The position numbers and the translations under genes are program-made. A stretch of 43,441 nucleotides of DNA. Origin: Alphaproteobacteria bacterium. Lineage in GTDB: Bacteria > Pseudomonadota > Alphaproteobacteria > Caulobacterales > Hyphomonadaceae. Positions 1-8,344 of the stretch are shown here, in pieces. Under the pieces are notes generated by a model that was not told the DNA's origin, ran no database searches, and worked only from the letters and a program-made list of their open reading frames with translations. The number at the start of each line of letters is the position of its first letter. Position 1 is the stretch's first letter. The DNA lies in the NCBI GenBank assembly GCA_018827375.1, contig JAHJYW010000024.1:1-43441 (forward strand), read 5' to 3'.

Positions 1-465
1 GCGCTGACCATCCTCCTGATGGACCGGCGCGGCTTCAGCCGGGAAGACTTCGGCTCGCGTCACCCAGGCGGCAAGCTTGGGCGCTCACTGCAAACGGCAG
101 GTGACTATGTTGCCGACCGACCTGACGATATTCCGTCCGTCTCAATGGATGCAAGTGTGCAGGATGTCATCCTGGCGGTCTCAGAAGGCCGCAAGGGCTG
201 TGTTGCGGTGCTCGGCCCCGACAGCCGCATTGTCGGCATGGTCACCGATGGCGACCTGCGACGCGCCATGCTCGCCGGCAAGCTTGGCGGTGACGCGGCC
301 TCCGTCATGACACCAGGCCCGCGCACAATCGCGCCGAGCGAACGCCTCGCAACCGTCATCAAGCGGCTCAGCGATAACCGCATCTCGAACGCCTTTGTCG
401 TCGAAGACGGACGCCCGATTGGCATTATTGACATGAAGGACCTTCTGGCAGAGGGCTATGTCTAG
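1..465 (+). CDS. kdsD: C-terminal part of KpsF/GutQ-family arabinose-5-phosphate isomerase
   Basis: The reading frame is open from the first base of the window, so the gene starts upstream and only about 154 C-terminal residues are seen. The family interconverts ribulose-5-phosphate and arabinose-5-phosphate in the cytoplasm, the first step toward Kdo. The segment opens with the family's RGFSREDFGSRHPGG-like stretch, which closes the SIS isomerase domain. Two CBS domains follow, the second containing ISNAFVVEDGRPIGIIDMKDL-type sequence. The catalytic SIS residues lie outside the window. A strong hairpin follows the stop. The family assignment is secure; whether this is the housekeeping or a capsule-dedicated paralogue cannot be told from the fragment. 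Confidence 0.85.
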   Translation, partial: ALTILLMDRRGFSREDFGSRHPGGKLGRSLQTAGDYVADRPDDIPSVSMDASVQDVILAVSEGRKGCVAVLGPDSRIVGMVTDGDLRRAMLAGKLGGDAASVMTPGPRTIAPSERLATVIKRLSDNRISNAFVVEDGRPIGIIDMKDLLAEGYV

Positions 466-483
466 GGCTTGTCCCTGAACCAA

Positions 484-513
484 AAACGGCGGCTCCTTCC
501 GGAACCGCCGTTT
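484..513. terminator. Bidirectional hairpin terminator between two convergent genes
   Basis: A perfect 9-bp stem, AAACGGCGG with CCGCCGTTT, is extended by TCC/GGA across one C/A mismatch and closed by a TTCC loop. The A-rich left flank and T-rich right arm mean that it can end transcripts from both sides. It sits between the isomerase stop and the stop of the convergent SIMPL gene. Confidence 0.75.
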
Positions 514-537
514 GTCAGATGTGACGTTGTTCGTCGC

Positions 538-1338
538 TTATTTGACCAGTTCGAACTGAACATTGACGCGCGCCGTGTAACCGACTTCACCGCCCGAGAT
601 GGGGGTAGAGGCGTCCATCGCCATTTCCTTGCCACGGGCCATCATGGCCATTGGCTGCGGGCTATAGTCGCCACCTTCCGTCATGGTCACGATCCGGCCA
701 ACCTTCATGCCAGCTGCGGTGGCATAGAGTTCTGCCTTGGACAGCGCATTCGTGACGGCCTTGCGGCGCGCTTCAGCACGCACTTCGTCATCATTGTCGA
801 GGGCGAAGCTGATGCCGGAGAAGGTGTTTCCGCCAGCTGAAACCAGGCTGTCCATCGTGGCGCCGAGATTGTCGAGGTCACGGACCTTCACGGTCAGCTC
901 GTTGGACGCGGTGTAACCGTCGAGGCGCTGCTCGCCGCGCGTGCGGCCCTTGCCTTCGTCGATCTCGACATAGGTATAGCGTGGCTGCAGTGAAAAATTC
1001 GATGTCTGCATGTCTTTTTTCTCGACGCCCGCCTTGGCCAGGGCATCAAAAACACCTGTCATGGCGTTGGCCTGCTGCTGCATGGCTTCCTGCGCCGTGG
1101 CTGCGTCTGCCTGAACGCCTGCTGTGATATAGGCAATGTCCGGCGCGCGCATGACTTCGCCTTCAGCGGAGACGTCCAACGTCGTTTCAGGCTGGATCGA
1201 GTTGTGATTCATCATCGACTGCCCCGTGCTTGTCAGTGCGGCTCCCTTTGTCGTCGTTGGCATCTGCGCGCAGGCAACCGGCGCAAGCGCCAGCATGCAA
1301 ACACTCATTGCAGCGATCATTTTTGTCTGTTTCAGCAT
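538..1338 (-). CDS. Periplasmic SIMPL-domain (DUF541) protein
   Basis: This is a 266-residue protein read from the ATG at 1338. A GGAAA ribosome-binding site precedes that ATG, and it places a clean signal peptide (KQTK basic start, MIAAMSVCMLALAPVACA core) at the N-terminus. An upstream TTG at 1401 would add about 21 residues ahead of the signal and is unlikely. The mature part has the SIMPL pattern: a DVSAEGEV start, the APDIAYITAGVQ strand, paired helices, and GYTARVNVQFEL at the C-terminus. The family is periplasmic or outer-membrane associated and its biochemical role is not settled. It converges on the isomerase gene and has no evident tie to the polysaccharide genes. Confidence 0.85.
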   Translation of the reverse strand: MLKQTKMIAAMSVCMLALAPVACAQMPTTTKGAALTSTGQSMMNHNSIQPETTLDVSAEGEVMRAPDIAYITAGVQADAATAQEAMQQQANAMTGVFDALAKAGVEKKDMQTSNFSLQPRYTYVEIDEGKGRTRGEQRLDGYTASNELTVKVRDLDNLGATMDSLVSAGGNTFSGISFALDNDDEVRAEARRKAVTNALSKAELYATAAGMKVGRIVTMTEGGDYSPQPMAMMARGKEMAMDASTPISGGEVGYTARVNVQFELVK

Positions 1339-1434
1339 GTCTGGATTTCCATTCTTGTTGATGGCCCTGTGTCCCAAAGGATTAAGGCCGCAACACGGCA
1401 AAAGTTGCCTCAGACTGGAAAAACGACTGCGATA

Positions 1435-2454
1435 TCAGGTCGTCTCGTAACCATTCGGGTTCTGGCTTTGCCAGGCCCACTGGTCACGGCACATGTCGCT
1501 TATGTCGTATTCGGCCTGCCACCCGAGCAGGGATTGCGCTTGGGCGGGGTCGGCCCAGAAGGCCGCGATGTCGCCGCTGCGCCGGGGCGCGAAATTGATT
1601 GGAACGTCCCGTCCACTGGCCGACTCAAACGCCTTTACCAGTTCCAGCACTGACGTGCCCTGCCCTGTGCCCAGGTTGACCGTTATCGGCCCCGGTTCGC
1701 GCTCGAACCGCTGCAGCGCCAGAACATGCGCGCGGGCGAGGTCAACCACGTGCAGATAATCGCGCACGCCGGTTCCGTCGGCTGTATCGTAGTCATTGCC
1801 GAAAACGTTGAGTTCCGTTCGACGCCCGACCGCGACCTGCGCCACATAGGGCATCAAATTGTTGGGAACGCCATGAGGATCCTCGCCGATGCGGCCGCTG
1901 GCATGCGCGCCGATCGGGTTGAAATAGCGCAGGATCGCCACATCCGTCATGCTGCCGGAGGCCACGAGATCATTCAGCATCTGCTCGACCGCCAGCTTGG
2001 TCTGGCCATAGGGGCTGGTCGGGCTGAGCGGGTGGCTTTCGGTATAGGGCAGGAAGACAGGCTCGCCATAGACCGTCGCACTGGAACTGAAAACGAAACG
2101 CTTCGTACCGGCTTCCATCATGGCGGTCAGCAGGCTGTGCGAGCCCATCACGTTGGCGCTGTAATATTCGAGCGGCCTGGCGACGGAATCCCCTACGGCT
2201 TTGAGGCCGGCGAAATGGATGACCGAATCGCAATTGTGCTTTGTCAGGATCTCGGTGATCTGCGCGGTATCGCGAATGTCTGCCTCGTAGGACGGCAATT
2301 CATGATTTGTCAGGCGGCGCACACGGTCCAGCGATGCCGGGCTGCTATTGCAGAAATTGTCCACGACAATGGGTGAATAGCCCTGGGCCATCAGCTCCAC
2401 GCACGTATGCGTGCCGATATAGCCCGCGCCGCCTGTCACCAAAACCTGCTTCAT
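1435..2454 (-). CDS. galE: UDP-glucose 4-epimerase
   Basis: It interconverts UDP-glucose and UDP-galactose in the cytoplasm, giving a galactose donor. The protein is 339 residues, normal for GalE. It has the Rossmann motif TGGAGYIG at residues 7-14, an SSSATVYG segment near 123-130, and the catalytic pair Tyr149/Lys153 in SPYGQTK. These positions match those of the E. coli enzyme. The ATG at 2454 is preceded by AAGGGTG at good spacing; a TTG at 2475 would add seven residues without family support. It is the first sugar-nucleotide gene of the locus and is separated from the next by a tRNA gene. Confidence 0.95.
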   Translation of the reverse strand: MKQVLVTGGAGYIGTHTCVELMAQGYSPIVVDNFCNSSPASLDRVRRLTNHELPSYEADIRDTAQITEILTKHNCDSVIHFAGLKAVGDSVARPLEYYSANVMGSHSLLTAMMEAGTKRFVFSSSATVYGEPVFLPYTESHPLSPTSPYGQTKLAVEQMLNDLVASGSMTDVAILRYFNPIGAHASGRIGEDPHGVPNNLMPYVAQVAVGRRTELNVFGNDYDTADGTGVRDYLHVVDLARAHVLALQRFEREPGPITVNLGTGQGTSVLELVKAFESASGRDVPINFAPRRSGDIAAFWADPAQAQSLLGWQAEYDISDMCRDQWAWQSQNPNGYETT

Positions 2455-2616
2455 AACAACACCCTTGCAGCCCAAATCAGCCGATTCAATACCAATCCGG
2501 CACGTAACGCCGTTTCGCTCGACTTCTCATGCATCGTCAATGCAAATACATGGCCAAAGAGGGTGATTTGCGCCATTGCCACAGGTTCTAGGCCCGCTTA
2601 AACCGGGGGCTCAGTG

Positions 2617-2690
2617 GGGCCTGTAGCTCAGTTGGTTAGAGCGGACCGCTCATAACGGTTTGGTCGCAGGTTCGAGTCCTGCCGGGCCCA
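2617..2690 (+). tRNA. tRNA with CAU anticodon, probably tRNA-Ile2(CAU), possibly tRNA-Met
   Basis: It folds by eye into a full cloverleaf: acceptor GGGCCTG/CGGGCCC, D stem GCTC/GAGC, anticodon stem GACCG/CGGTT, loop CTCATAA with anticodon CAT at 2651-2653, and T arm GCAGG/CCTGC with loop TTCGAGT. The discriminator is A2690 and CCA is not encoded. The sequence differs from the usual alphaproteobacterial elongator Met tRNA and resembles the minor Ile tRNA whose CAU is modified to lysidine. The CAU anticodon alone cannot decide. Confidence 0.93.
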
Positions 2691-2702
2691 CTGATCACCC
2701 AA

Positions 2703-3659
2703 TCAAGTCATCGCCCGGATTTCTTCCTCGAAATAGGCGATCGTGGGCTTCAAGCCCTCGTCCAGCGACACTGTCGGCGCCCATCCAAGCTTTTCCTGCG
2801 CGAGCGAAATGTCCGGCTGGCGTTGCTTTGGGTCGTCCTGTGGGAGCGGGCGATGCACGAGCTTGGATTTCGACCCCGTCAGCGCGATCACGCGCTCGGC
2901 CAGCTGGCGGATCGTGAACTCACCCGGGTTACCGATGTTAACAGGCCCGACGAAATCAGGCCCCGTTCCCATCAGTGAAACAAGACCTGTCACCAGGTCA
3001 GATACATAGCAGAAGCTGCGCGTCTGCTCGCCGTCGCCATAGAGCGTGATATCCTCGCCCTTCAGGGCCTGAACGATGAAGTTCGAAACGACCCGGCCGT
3101 CATTCGGATGCATGCGCGGGCCATAGGTATTGAAGATGCGCGCAACCTTTATCTCCACCTTGTGCTGGCGGTGATAGTCGAAGAACAGCGTCTCGGCGCA
3201 GCGCTTTCCCTCGTCATAGCAGGACCGGATCCCGATCGGATTCACATTGCCCCAATAGTCTTCGGTCTGCGGGTGGATCGCGGGATCGCCATAGACCTCG
3301 GAGGTGGATGCCTGGAGAATGCGCGCCCTTGTGCGCTTGGCGAGCCCAAGCATGTTGATGGCGCCATGCACGCTGGTCTTGGTCGTCTGGACCGGGTCGA
3401 ACTGGTAATGGATGGGGCTAGCGGGACAGGCCAGGTTGTAGATCTGGTCGACTTCCACGAAGAGCGGAAACGTCACGTCGTGACGCATCACTTCGAACTT
3501 CGGATTATCCAGCAGGTGCGCGACATTGGTGCGCCGCCCCGTGAAGAAATTGTCGACACAGAGGACTTCCGCCCCTGTCTCGAGCAGGCGCTCGCACAGG
3601 AAGGAGCCGATGAAGCCGGCGCCGCCGGTGACGAGAATGCGGGGAACATAATGCATCAT
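2703..3659 (-). CDS. uxs: UDP-glucuronate decarboxylase (UDP-xylose synthase)
   Basis: This is an NAD-dependent SDR enzyme that decarboxylates UDP-glucuronate to UDP-xylose, giving a pentose donor. It is 318 residues, with TGGAGFIGS at 11-19, the [10 protein letters not shown] segment typical of the UXS group around 78-86, STSEVYGDP with Glu121, and Tyr148/Lys152 in SCYDEGK. Two ATG codons (3659, 3656) are in tandem and either may start it. The producer of UDP-glucuronate, a UDP-glucose dehydrogenase, is not in the window. The neighbour upstream on the same strand is phhA, which is unrelated. Confidence 0.93.
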   Translation of the reverse strand: MMHYVPRILVTGGAGFIGSFLCERLLETGAEVLCVDNFFTGRRTNVAHLLDNPKFEVMRHDVTFPLFVEVDQIYNLACPASPIHYQFDPVQTTKTSVHGAINMLGLAKRTRARILQASTSEVYGDPAIHPQTEDYWGNVNPIGIRSCYDEGKRCAETLFFDYHRQHKVEIKVARIFNTYGPRMHPNDGRVVSNFIVQALKGEDITLYGDGEQTRSFCYVSDLVTGLVSLMGTGPDFVGPVNIGNPGEFTIRQLAERVIALTGSKSKLVHRPLPQDDPKQRQPDISLAQEKLGWAPTVSLDEGLKPTIAYFEEEIRAMT

Positions 3660-3698
3660 AGCGGGGTGCGGGCTTTTTGCAGAACGGTCAAGAGGGCG

Positions 3699-4580
3699 TC
3701 AGCGCACGGCCTTTCGCTTGTGGAAATAGTCCAGCGTGCCGCGTGTAATCACCGCGTCGCCCGGGTCGATCTCATGGGCTTCAATATCGGGTTTGCCTTT
3801 GACATCGCCATACACAGTCCCGAAATCCTTGTAGCAGGCCTCCAGCAGGGCCTCGAAGCTTTCGATGACAAAATAGGTCTGCTGGAAATCATCGATAATG
3901 TACTTGGTGCGCATGATACGGGCGAGGTCAAAACCGACCCGGTTGGGACTGTCGTCCTCAAGGGCAAAAACGGTCTCGTTCGGGCTGGACAGGATGCCGG
4001 CGCCATAGATGCGCACATCGCCCGCTTCGCGGATGAGGCCAAATTCGACGGTGTACCAGTAGAGCCGCGCCAGATTGTGCAGCTGCCCAAGCTCCATAGC
4101 GCGCTGACCGCCCTTGCCATAGGCCTCCATGAAGTCAGCAAAGACCGGATTGGCCAGCATCGGCACATGGCCGAATATATCGTGGAAAATATCCGGTTCC
4201 TGCAGGTAGTCGAACTCTGCTTCAGGGCGGATGAAAGCGCCCGCCGGGAAACGGCGATTGGCCAGATGATCGAAGAAAACCTCGTCTGGAGCGAGCTCAG
4301 CCACGGGCACCACGCGCCATCCCGTGATTGACTCAAGTCGGTCTGAGAGCTGCTCCATGTCAGGTATTCCCGAGGCCGAGAGTTCCAGCGCTGCCATGGC
4401 GTCCAGCGCCGTCTTGCTGGCCCGGTTGCGCGTTACTTCCTGCTGGCGTCGAAACAGCCTGTCCCACCGGTCGTGTTCGGCCGCAGAATAGGAGGCCCAA
4501 TCCTGATCGATCGTAAAATCGGCCGCACGGGGGGCATCGGCGTAGCGGTTCTTTGGGCCATCTTTTGTATCAAGAGTCAT
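3699..4580 (-). CDS. phhA: Phenylalanine 4-monooxygenase
   Basis: It hydroxylates phenylalanine to tyrosine in the cytoplasm using a pterin cofactor, O2 and non-haem iron. The 293-residue protein has the iron ligands His133 and His138 in HDIFGH, and Glu179 in YWYTVEFG. The spacing of 5 and 41 residues is that of bacterial phenylalanine hydroxylases. It is a single-domain bacterial form with no regulatory ACT domain. It is metabolically foreign to the surrounding polysaccharide genes. About 118 bases separate it from the GT2 gene upstream, enough for its own promoter; the cofactor-recycling gene phhB is not beside it. Confidence 0.95.
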   Translation of the reverse strand: MTLDTKDGPKNRYADAPRAADFTIDQDWASYSAAEHDRWDRLFRRQQEVTRNRASKTALDAMAALELSASGIPDMEQLSDRLESITGWRVVPVAELAPDEVFFDHLANRRFPAGAFIRPEAEFDYLQEPDIFHDIFGHVPMLANPVFADFMEAYGKGGQRAMELGQLHNLARLYWYTVEFGLIREAGDVRIYGAGILSSPNETVFALEDDSPNRVGFDLARIMRTKYIIDDFQQTYFVIESFEALLEACYKDFGTVYGDVKGKPDIEAHEIDPGDAVITRGTLDYFHKRKAVR

Positions 4581-4666
4581 TGCGGGTTCCGGATTTGCTC
4601 GGGCGTCATGTTCAAAGCATGATTATGCGCCCAAATCCGCGGCGAATGAACCACCCGAGGCAAAAA

Positions 4667-4684
4667 AAGTTACAAATGAAACTT
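4667..4684. promoter_or_regulatory. Inverted repeat upstream of phhA, possible operator
   Basis: AAGTT and AACTT arms of 5 bp lie 8 bases apart, about 90 bases before the phhA start and next to an A7 run. It could be a regulator site, but such short AT-rich arms also occur by chance. Confidence 0.25.
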
Positions 4685-4698
4685 ATTTTGCCAGTCGT

Positions 4699-5661
4699 CT
4701 ATTCGGCCGCACGCACAACACGGCGCTCGTCGGGCACAAGCATTGCAGGTTCCGGGTGGCCGGAATCTTCGCGCGGAGGCTTCGGATAGAAATAAGCCTC
4801 CTTCTGCGCCCGCGACAGGCGGCGATGCTCGTTATGACCGCGATAGGTGCCCAGATACTGCATGAAGCGGAACCCGACAATTTCCGGCAGGTATTTGAAC
4901 AAGGCCCGCTCGCTCCAGGCCTCGCCCAGATCATGTACGCTGCCAGCAATGAAATAGCGCACGGCATCAAAAGCAGAGACATGCACTTCGGGCATAATGG
5001 TGCGCAGGGTAAGGGCTTCGCGATAATAGCGTCGGCGGGTTTGTGCGAGCGTCTCGTCGTGAATGTGCACGACAGGCGCTGACGCCACATAGCCGACTCT
5101 TCCGCCATTTAGTACGACATGGCGCGCGAGGACCATATCCTCAAGGCCCGTGCACTCTTCGTCAAACCGGTAGCGCGCCCAGACGTCCCTGCGGATCGCG
5201 GCATTGGCGTTGTTACAGAAAAAGCCTTCCTGCGGCACGCGGTCAAAGGCTGGGTAGTATTTTTCGAACAGACGCTTCTCGGAAAAATTTGAGCGCGCAT
5301 CGCCGATTTGGCGGCCATATGTGTAGTCGGCCTCGCCATCAATCAGCGGCTGCAAAAGCGCCTGTAGCCAGCCATCATGAGTCGGGATGCAGTGCGCCGA
5401 TATAAAGACAAGGTAATGACCGCTTGCCGCTTCGCAGCCCCAGTTCAGGGAGCGTCCGAACGTGAATTCCGATTTACCAATGTGGCGGATATTGCAGCCA
5501 TGGCGCTCGGCAATACCTAGCGTGCCATCAGTCGAGCCGCTGTCGACCAGAATGATCTCAGAAGTCAGCGCGCCCAGTTTCTGGGACTTGCACGCCTGGA
5601 GGGCGTCTTCGAACCAACGCTCTTCGTTGAGCGCTCGGAACACGATACTCACGTCCGCCAT
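4699..5661 (-). CDS. Family 2 glycosyltransferase (rhamnosyltransferase-like)
   Basis: This is a 320-residue GT-A enzyme of unknown donor and acceptor, predicted to extend a lipid-linked glycan in the cytoplasm. It begins with VSIVFRALNEERW, then ILVDSGSTDGT near residues 38-47 as the nucleotide-binding Asp motif. FISAHCIPTHDGWL follows, where an Asp-x-Asp is usually seen but is here replaced by Ser-Ala-His, a feature of one GT2 subgroup. A C-terminal tail of about 50 residues is rich in charge and proline. The ATG at 5661 follows AGGGAA by 7 bases; the TTG at 5664 is less likely. It probably belongs to the minus-strand group with fcl and gtrA. Confidence 0.85.
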   Translation of the reverse strand: MADVSIVFRALNEERWFEDALQACKSQKLGALTSEIILVDSGSTDGTLGIAERHGCNIRHIGKSEFTFGRSLNWGCEAASGHYLVFISAHCIPTHDGWLQALLQPLIDGEADYTYGRQIGDARSNFSEKRLFEKYYPAFDRVPQEGFFCNNANAAIRRDVWARYRFDEECTGLEDMVLARHVVLNGGRVGYVASAPVVHIHDETLAQTRRRYYREALTLRTIMPEVHVSAFDAVRYFIAGSVHDLGEAWSERALFKYLPEIVGFRFMQYLGTYRGHNEHRRLSRAQKEAYFYPKPPREDSGHPEPAMLVPDERRVVRAAE

Positions 5662-5749
5662 CAACTATTTCCCTGCAGCCTTTCAGGCTGTCCTCGACCC
5701 GCCAGGGCAATCTTCGCCCCTGAAATTCATATATTCTTTTCTTGCCTCA

Positions 5750-5768
5750 GGGGAAAAGTTACTTCCCC
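5750..5768. promoter_or_regulatory. Inverted repeat GGGGAA-N7-TTCCCC in the GT2 upstream region
   Basis: Perfect 6-bp arms flank AAGTTAC in the AT-rich 194-base gap between the GT2 start and the end of the GDP-fucose synthase gene. It may be a weak terminator for the upstream gene or an operator; there is no T-run that decides. Nothing else convincing is seen in this gap. Confidence 0.3.
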
Positions 5769-5858
5769 ACAAAGACCCCGTCAATTGATGAGCCCATAGT
5801 GAGTGTTCCAGTTCGTGGCCTTTGAACAACTTGCGACACAAGGAAAGGACCATTTTTA

Positions 5859-6809
5859 TTATATCCTGAACCGAGCCTCGCCCATATTCGCAAGAAACCA
5901 ATCGTAAGTCGACCTCAGCCCTGCATCCAGGTCGATGTGGGGTCTCCAGCCAAGTGCCGCAATCTTGTCACCACTCATCAGCTTGCGCGGAGTGCCGTCG
6001 GGGCGCGATGTATCAAACGCGAGATCGCCCTCGAAACCCACAACACGCATCACCTTTCGGGCAAGTTCCGCTATCGACAGGTCGGTTCCCGATCCGACGT
6101 TCACATGCTCATCGCCAGAGTAATGCTGCAGCAAGAACACGAGCGCATCGGCACAGTCATCGACATGCAGAAACTCGCGAAGTGGCGATCCTGTCCCCCA
6201 GATCTCCATCGATTCTGCGCCTGCATGCTTGGCCTCGTGCGCCTTGCGCATCAATGCCGGTATGACATGTGAGTTTACGAGATGGAAATTATCCCCTGGA
6301 CCATAAAGGTTCGTCGGCATTCCTGAAATATAATCCACGCCGTACTGCTGCCTGTAGGCCTCGCAGAGTTTCAGACCAGCGATCTTGGCAATTGCATACC
6401 ACTCATTGGTCGGCTCGAGCGGGCCGGTGAGCAGGGCGTCTTCAGTGATCGGTTGCGGCGCGAGCTTGGGATAAATGCACGAAGATCCGAGGAAGAGCAG
6501 TTTCGACACCTCGGCCCGGAATGACGCTTCGATTACATTGGTTTCGATCACGAGGTTCTCATACAGGAAATCGGCCGGATAGGTCGCATTCGCGACAATA
6601 CCGCCTACCTTGGCGGCCGCCACGACGACCGCATCTGGCTTGCGGTCCAACATCCACGCTCGCACTGCCGCTTGGTCGAGCAAGTTCAAGGCGTCACGAC
6701 GAGCCGTCAGTATCTCGCAATTCTCCTGCTCCAGCCTCCGCACGACAGCCGAGCCGGCCATCCCGCGATGGCCCGCAACGAATATTCGCTTATTGTTTAG
6801 ATCAAACAT
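5859..6809 (-). CDS. fcl: GDP-L-fucose synthase
   Basis: It performs the epimerisation and NADPH reduction that turn GDP-4-keto-6-deoxymannose into GDP-L-fucose, and so follows Gmd. The 316-residue protein has [11 protein letters not shown] near 11-21, GSSCIYP around 108-114, Tyr138/Lys142 in YAIAK, and the [15 protein letters not shown] substrate segment. All are specific to this enzyme. The ATG at 6809 is preceded by GAGAGG; the TTG at 6821 is rejected. Unusually, its partner gmd lies about 12 kb away on the same strand rather than adjacent. Confidence 0.95.
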   Translation of the reverse strand: MFDLNNKRIFVAGHRGMAGSAVVRRLEQENCEILTARRDALNLLDQAAVRAWMLDRKPDAVVVAAAKVGGIVANATYPADFLYENLVIETNVIEASFRAEVSKLLFLGSSCIYPKLAPQPITEDALLTGPLEPTNEWYAIAKIAGLKLCEAYRQQYGVDYISGMPTNLYGPGDNFHLVNSHVIPALMRKAHEAKHAGAESMEIWGTGSPLREFLHVDDCADALVFLLQHYSGDEHVNVGSGTDLSIAELARKVMRVVGFEGDLAFDTSRPDGTPRKLMSGDKIAALGWRPHIDLDAGLRSTYDWFLANMGEARFRI

Positions 6810-6846
6810 GAAACCTCTCAAATCAGGTCTTGGTCAAGCCAGTCAT

Positions 6847-7224
6847 CTAGGATGCGTCTTGGCGGCTTGAGAAGACCCAGTAGCGCTGCAGGAAAAACGA
6901 CACCGCTACCATGCAGGGCACGGCCACGATATACGCTTCAATGGCGGACAGACCGAGCCGCATGAACACATATATCACGCTCGTGCCGACAACATACTGG
7001 GCGCCGTATGTGAGGAGGTATTTGAGCACAATCTGATACGATGTCCGCGCCCCATGATTGAACACGAAATACTTGCTCAGCAGAAACCCGCTAAGAATCG
7101 ACATGACCATCCCGGCGAGATTGCCCAGCCATGCCGGCGCCATCAGCCAGCGTACGGAGGCATAATAGACGACAAATGCAACGCACGTGTTGAACAGACC
7201 AGCCAGAACATACCTGATGAGCAC
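6847..7224 (-). CDS. gtrA: GtrA-family membrane protein (candidate polyprenol-phosphate-sugar flippase)
   Basis: This is a 125-residue protein with four hydrophobic segments. It starts RYVLAGLFNTCVAF and has the family's SGFLLSKYFVF and FFLQRYWVF motifs. GtrA proteins are thought to flip undecaprenyl-phosphate-linked sugars to the periplasm. The start is a GTG at 7224 with AGAGA upstream. It is divergent from the GtrB-like glycosyltransferase at 7391, and the 166-base gap between them probably carries both promoters. With that gene and the polytopic proteins nearby it forms a GtrA/GtrB/GtrC-type set for side-branch glycosylation. Confidence 0.88.
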   Translation of the reverse strand: MLIRYVLAGLFNTCVAFVVYYASVRWLMAPAWLGNLAGMVMSILSGFLLSKYFVFNHGARTSYQIVLKYLLTYGAQYVVGTSVIYVFMRLGLSAIEAYIVAVPCMVAVSFFLQRYWVFSSRQDAS

Positions 7225-7390
7225 TGCAATTCTCTTTCACTGAACGGCTAGATATTGCCGTAATCATCGGTCTCTGCGGTGGCTTGTCACCCCGGCAGCA
7301 TCTAGCTGAGTGATGAAGGTGACCAGACTTGCACTTCCTATAGGGTGCGATACACGAGCCTTGTCCTGATCACAATAATGCCGAGCTTTC

Positions 7391-8344
7391 ATGCACAACG
7401 CACTCGTCTCCTTTGTCTCTCCCGTCTACAAATGCAGGGACTGCCTGATCAAGCTGGTTGAAGAGATCAAGACGGTTTGCGCTGAAATTGGCGTCGATTA
7501 CGAGGTCATTCTGGTCGACGACAAATGTCCGCAGGGCTCGTGGGAAACGATCGAGGAGCTTGCAGCGACCAATGATCGTGTCACGGGTGTGAAACTGTCC
7601 CGGAATTTCGGCCAGCACTCGGCCATTGAGGCCGGACTTGGCCAGACAAAAGGGGACTGGATCGTTGTCCTAGACTGCGACCTGCAGGACCAACCCTCCA
7701 ATGTCAAAGCCATGTGGCACGTTGCACAGGAGGGGAATGTCGACATCGTCCTAGCCAAGCGCGAGACAAGAACAGATGCGCTTCACCGCCGGGCTTTTTC
7801 CTTCCTGTTCTACAAGACGCTGTCCTCATTGACTGGCACCCGGATCAGCGCGGACATTGCCAATTTCGGCCTTTACCGCCGTCGCGTCGTGGACGTGTTC
7901 AACAGCTGGCACGAAGAACAGAAGTACTTCCCGGTGATGATTCAGTGGATGGGCTTCGACCAGCGCACTGTTACGGTGAAACACTCGGAACGATTTTCCG
8001 GCAAGTCCGCATACAATCTCCGGAACCTGCTTGCTTTGGGCGCGCGAGTCATCCTGTCTTTCTCCGACCGGCCGCTCTGGCTCATGTCCGCTATCGGCAG
8101 CACCATCGCAGCCGGCGCCTTTTTCGTTACTTTGATCGTCCTCATCCGTGCCTTGTTCGGTGATGTCATTGTTCAGGGCTGGACCAGTCTTATGCTCTCG
8201 ATCTGGTTCCTCGGCGGCGTTAACATAGCGGCCGCGGGCCTGCTCGGCATTTATCTCGGCCGTACGCTGAGAGAATCAAAAGGTCGACCGGGCTTCATAA
8301 TCGCGCGGACTACGCGGAATGCGCAGGAGAACCCTCGTGTCTGA
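7391..8344 (+). CDS. gtrB: GtrB-like polyprenol-phosphate glycosyltransferase (DPM1-like GT2)
   Basis: It is predicted to transfer a sugar from a nucleotide donor to undecaprenyl phosphate at the cytoplasmic face. The 317-residue protein has the GT-A core with VDD at 42-44 and VLDCDLQDQP near 93-102 (DxD-like, with the LQD of this subfamily), then SKLSRNFGQHSA-type sequence. Two membrane helices follow near the C-terminus, roughly 228-258 and 265-290. The sugar cannot be read from sequence; the downstream formyltransferase and aminotransferase genes suggest an amino-dideoxy sugar. Its last bases overlap the next start, indicating an operon. Confidence 0.9.
   Translation: MHNALVSFVSPVYKCRDCLIKLVEEIKTVCAEIGVDYEVILVDDKCPQGSWETIEELAATNDRVTGVKLSRNFGQHSAIEAGLGQTKGDWIVVLDCDLQDQPSNVKAMWHVAQEGNVDIVLAKRETRTDALHRRAFSFLFYKTLSSLTGTRISADIANFGLYRRRVVDVFNSWHEEQKYFPVMIQWMGFDQRTVTVKHSERFSGKSAYNLRNLLALGARVILSFSDRPLWLMSAIGSTIAAGAFFVTLIVLIRALFGDVIVQGWTSLMLSIWFLGGVNIAAAGLLGIYLGRTLRESKGRPGFIIARTTRNAQENPRV

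Noticed and set aside
2617..2690. tRNA as an integration site for a genomic island
   Set aside because: No integrase and no second copy of the tRNA 3' end were seen in the window.
3108..4331. 407-codon plus-strand open frame
   Set aside because: It runs antisense through uxs and phhA, both well supported by catalytic motifs; it resembles no family.
5683..5901. Small minus-strand frame of 72 codons between fcl and the GT2 gene
   Set aside because: It overlaps the end of fcl and shows no family likeness or convincing start.
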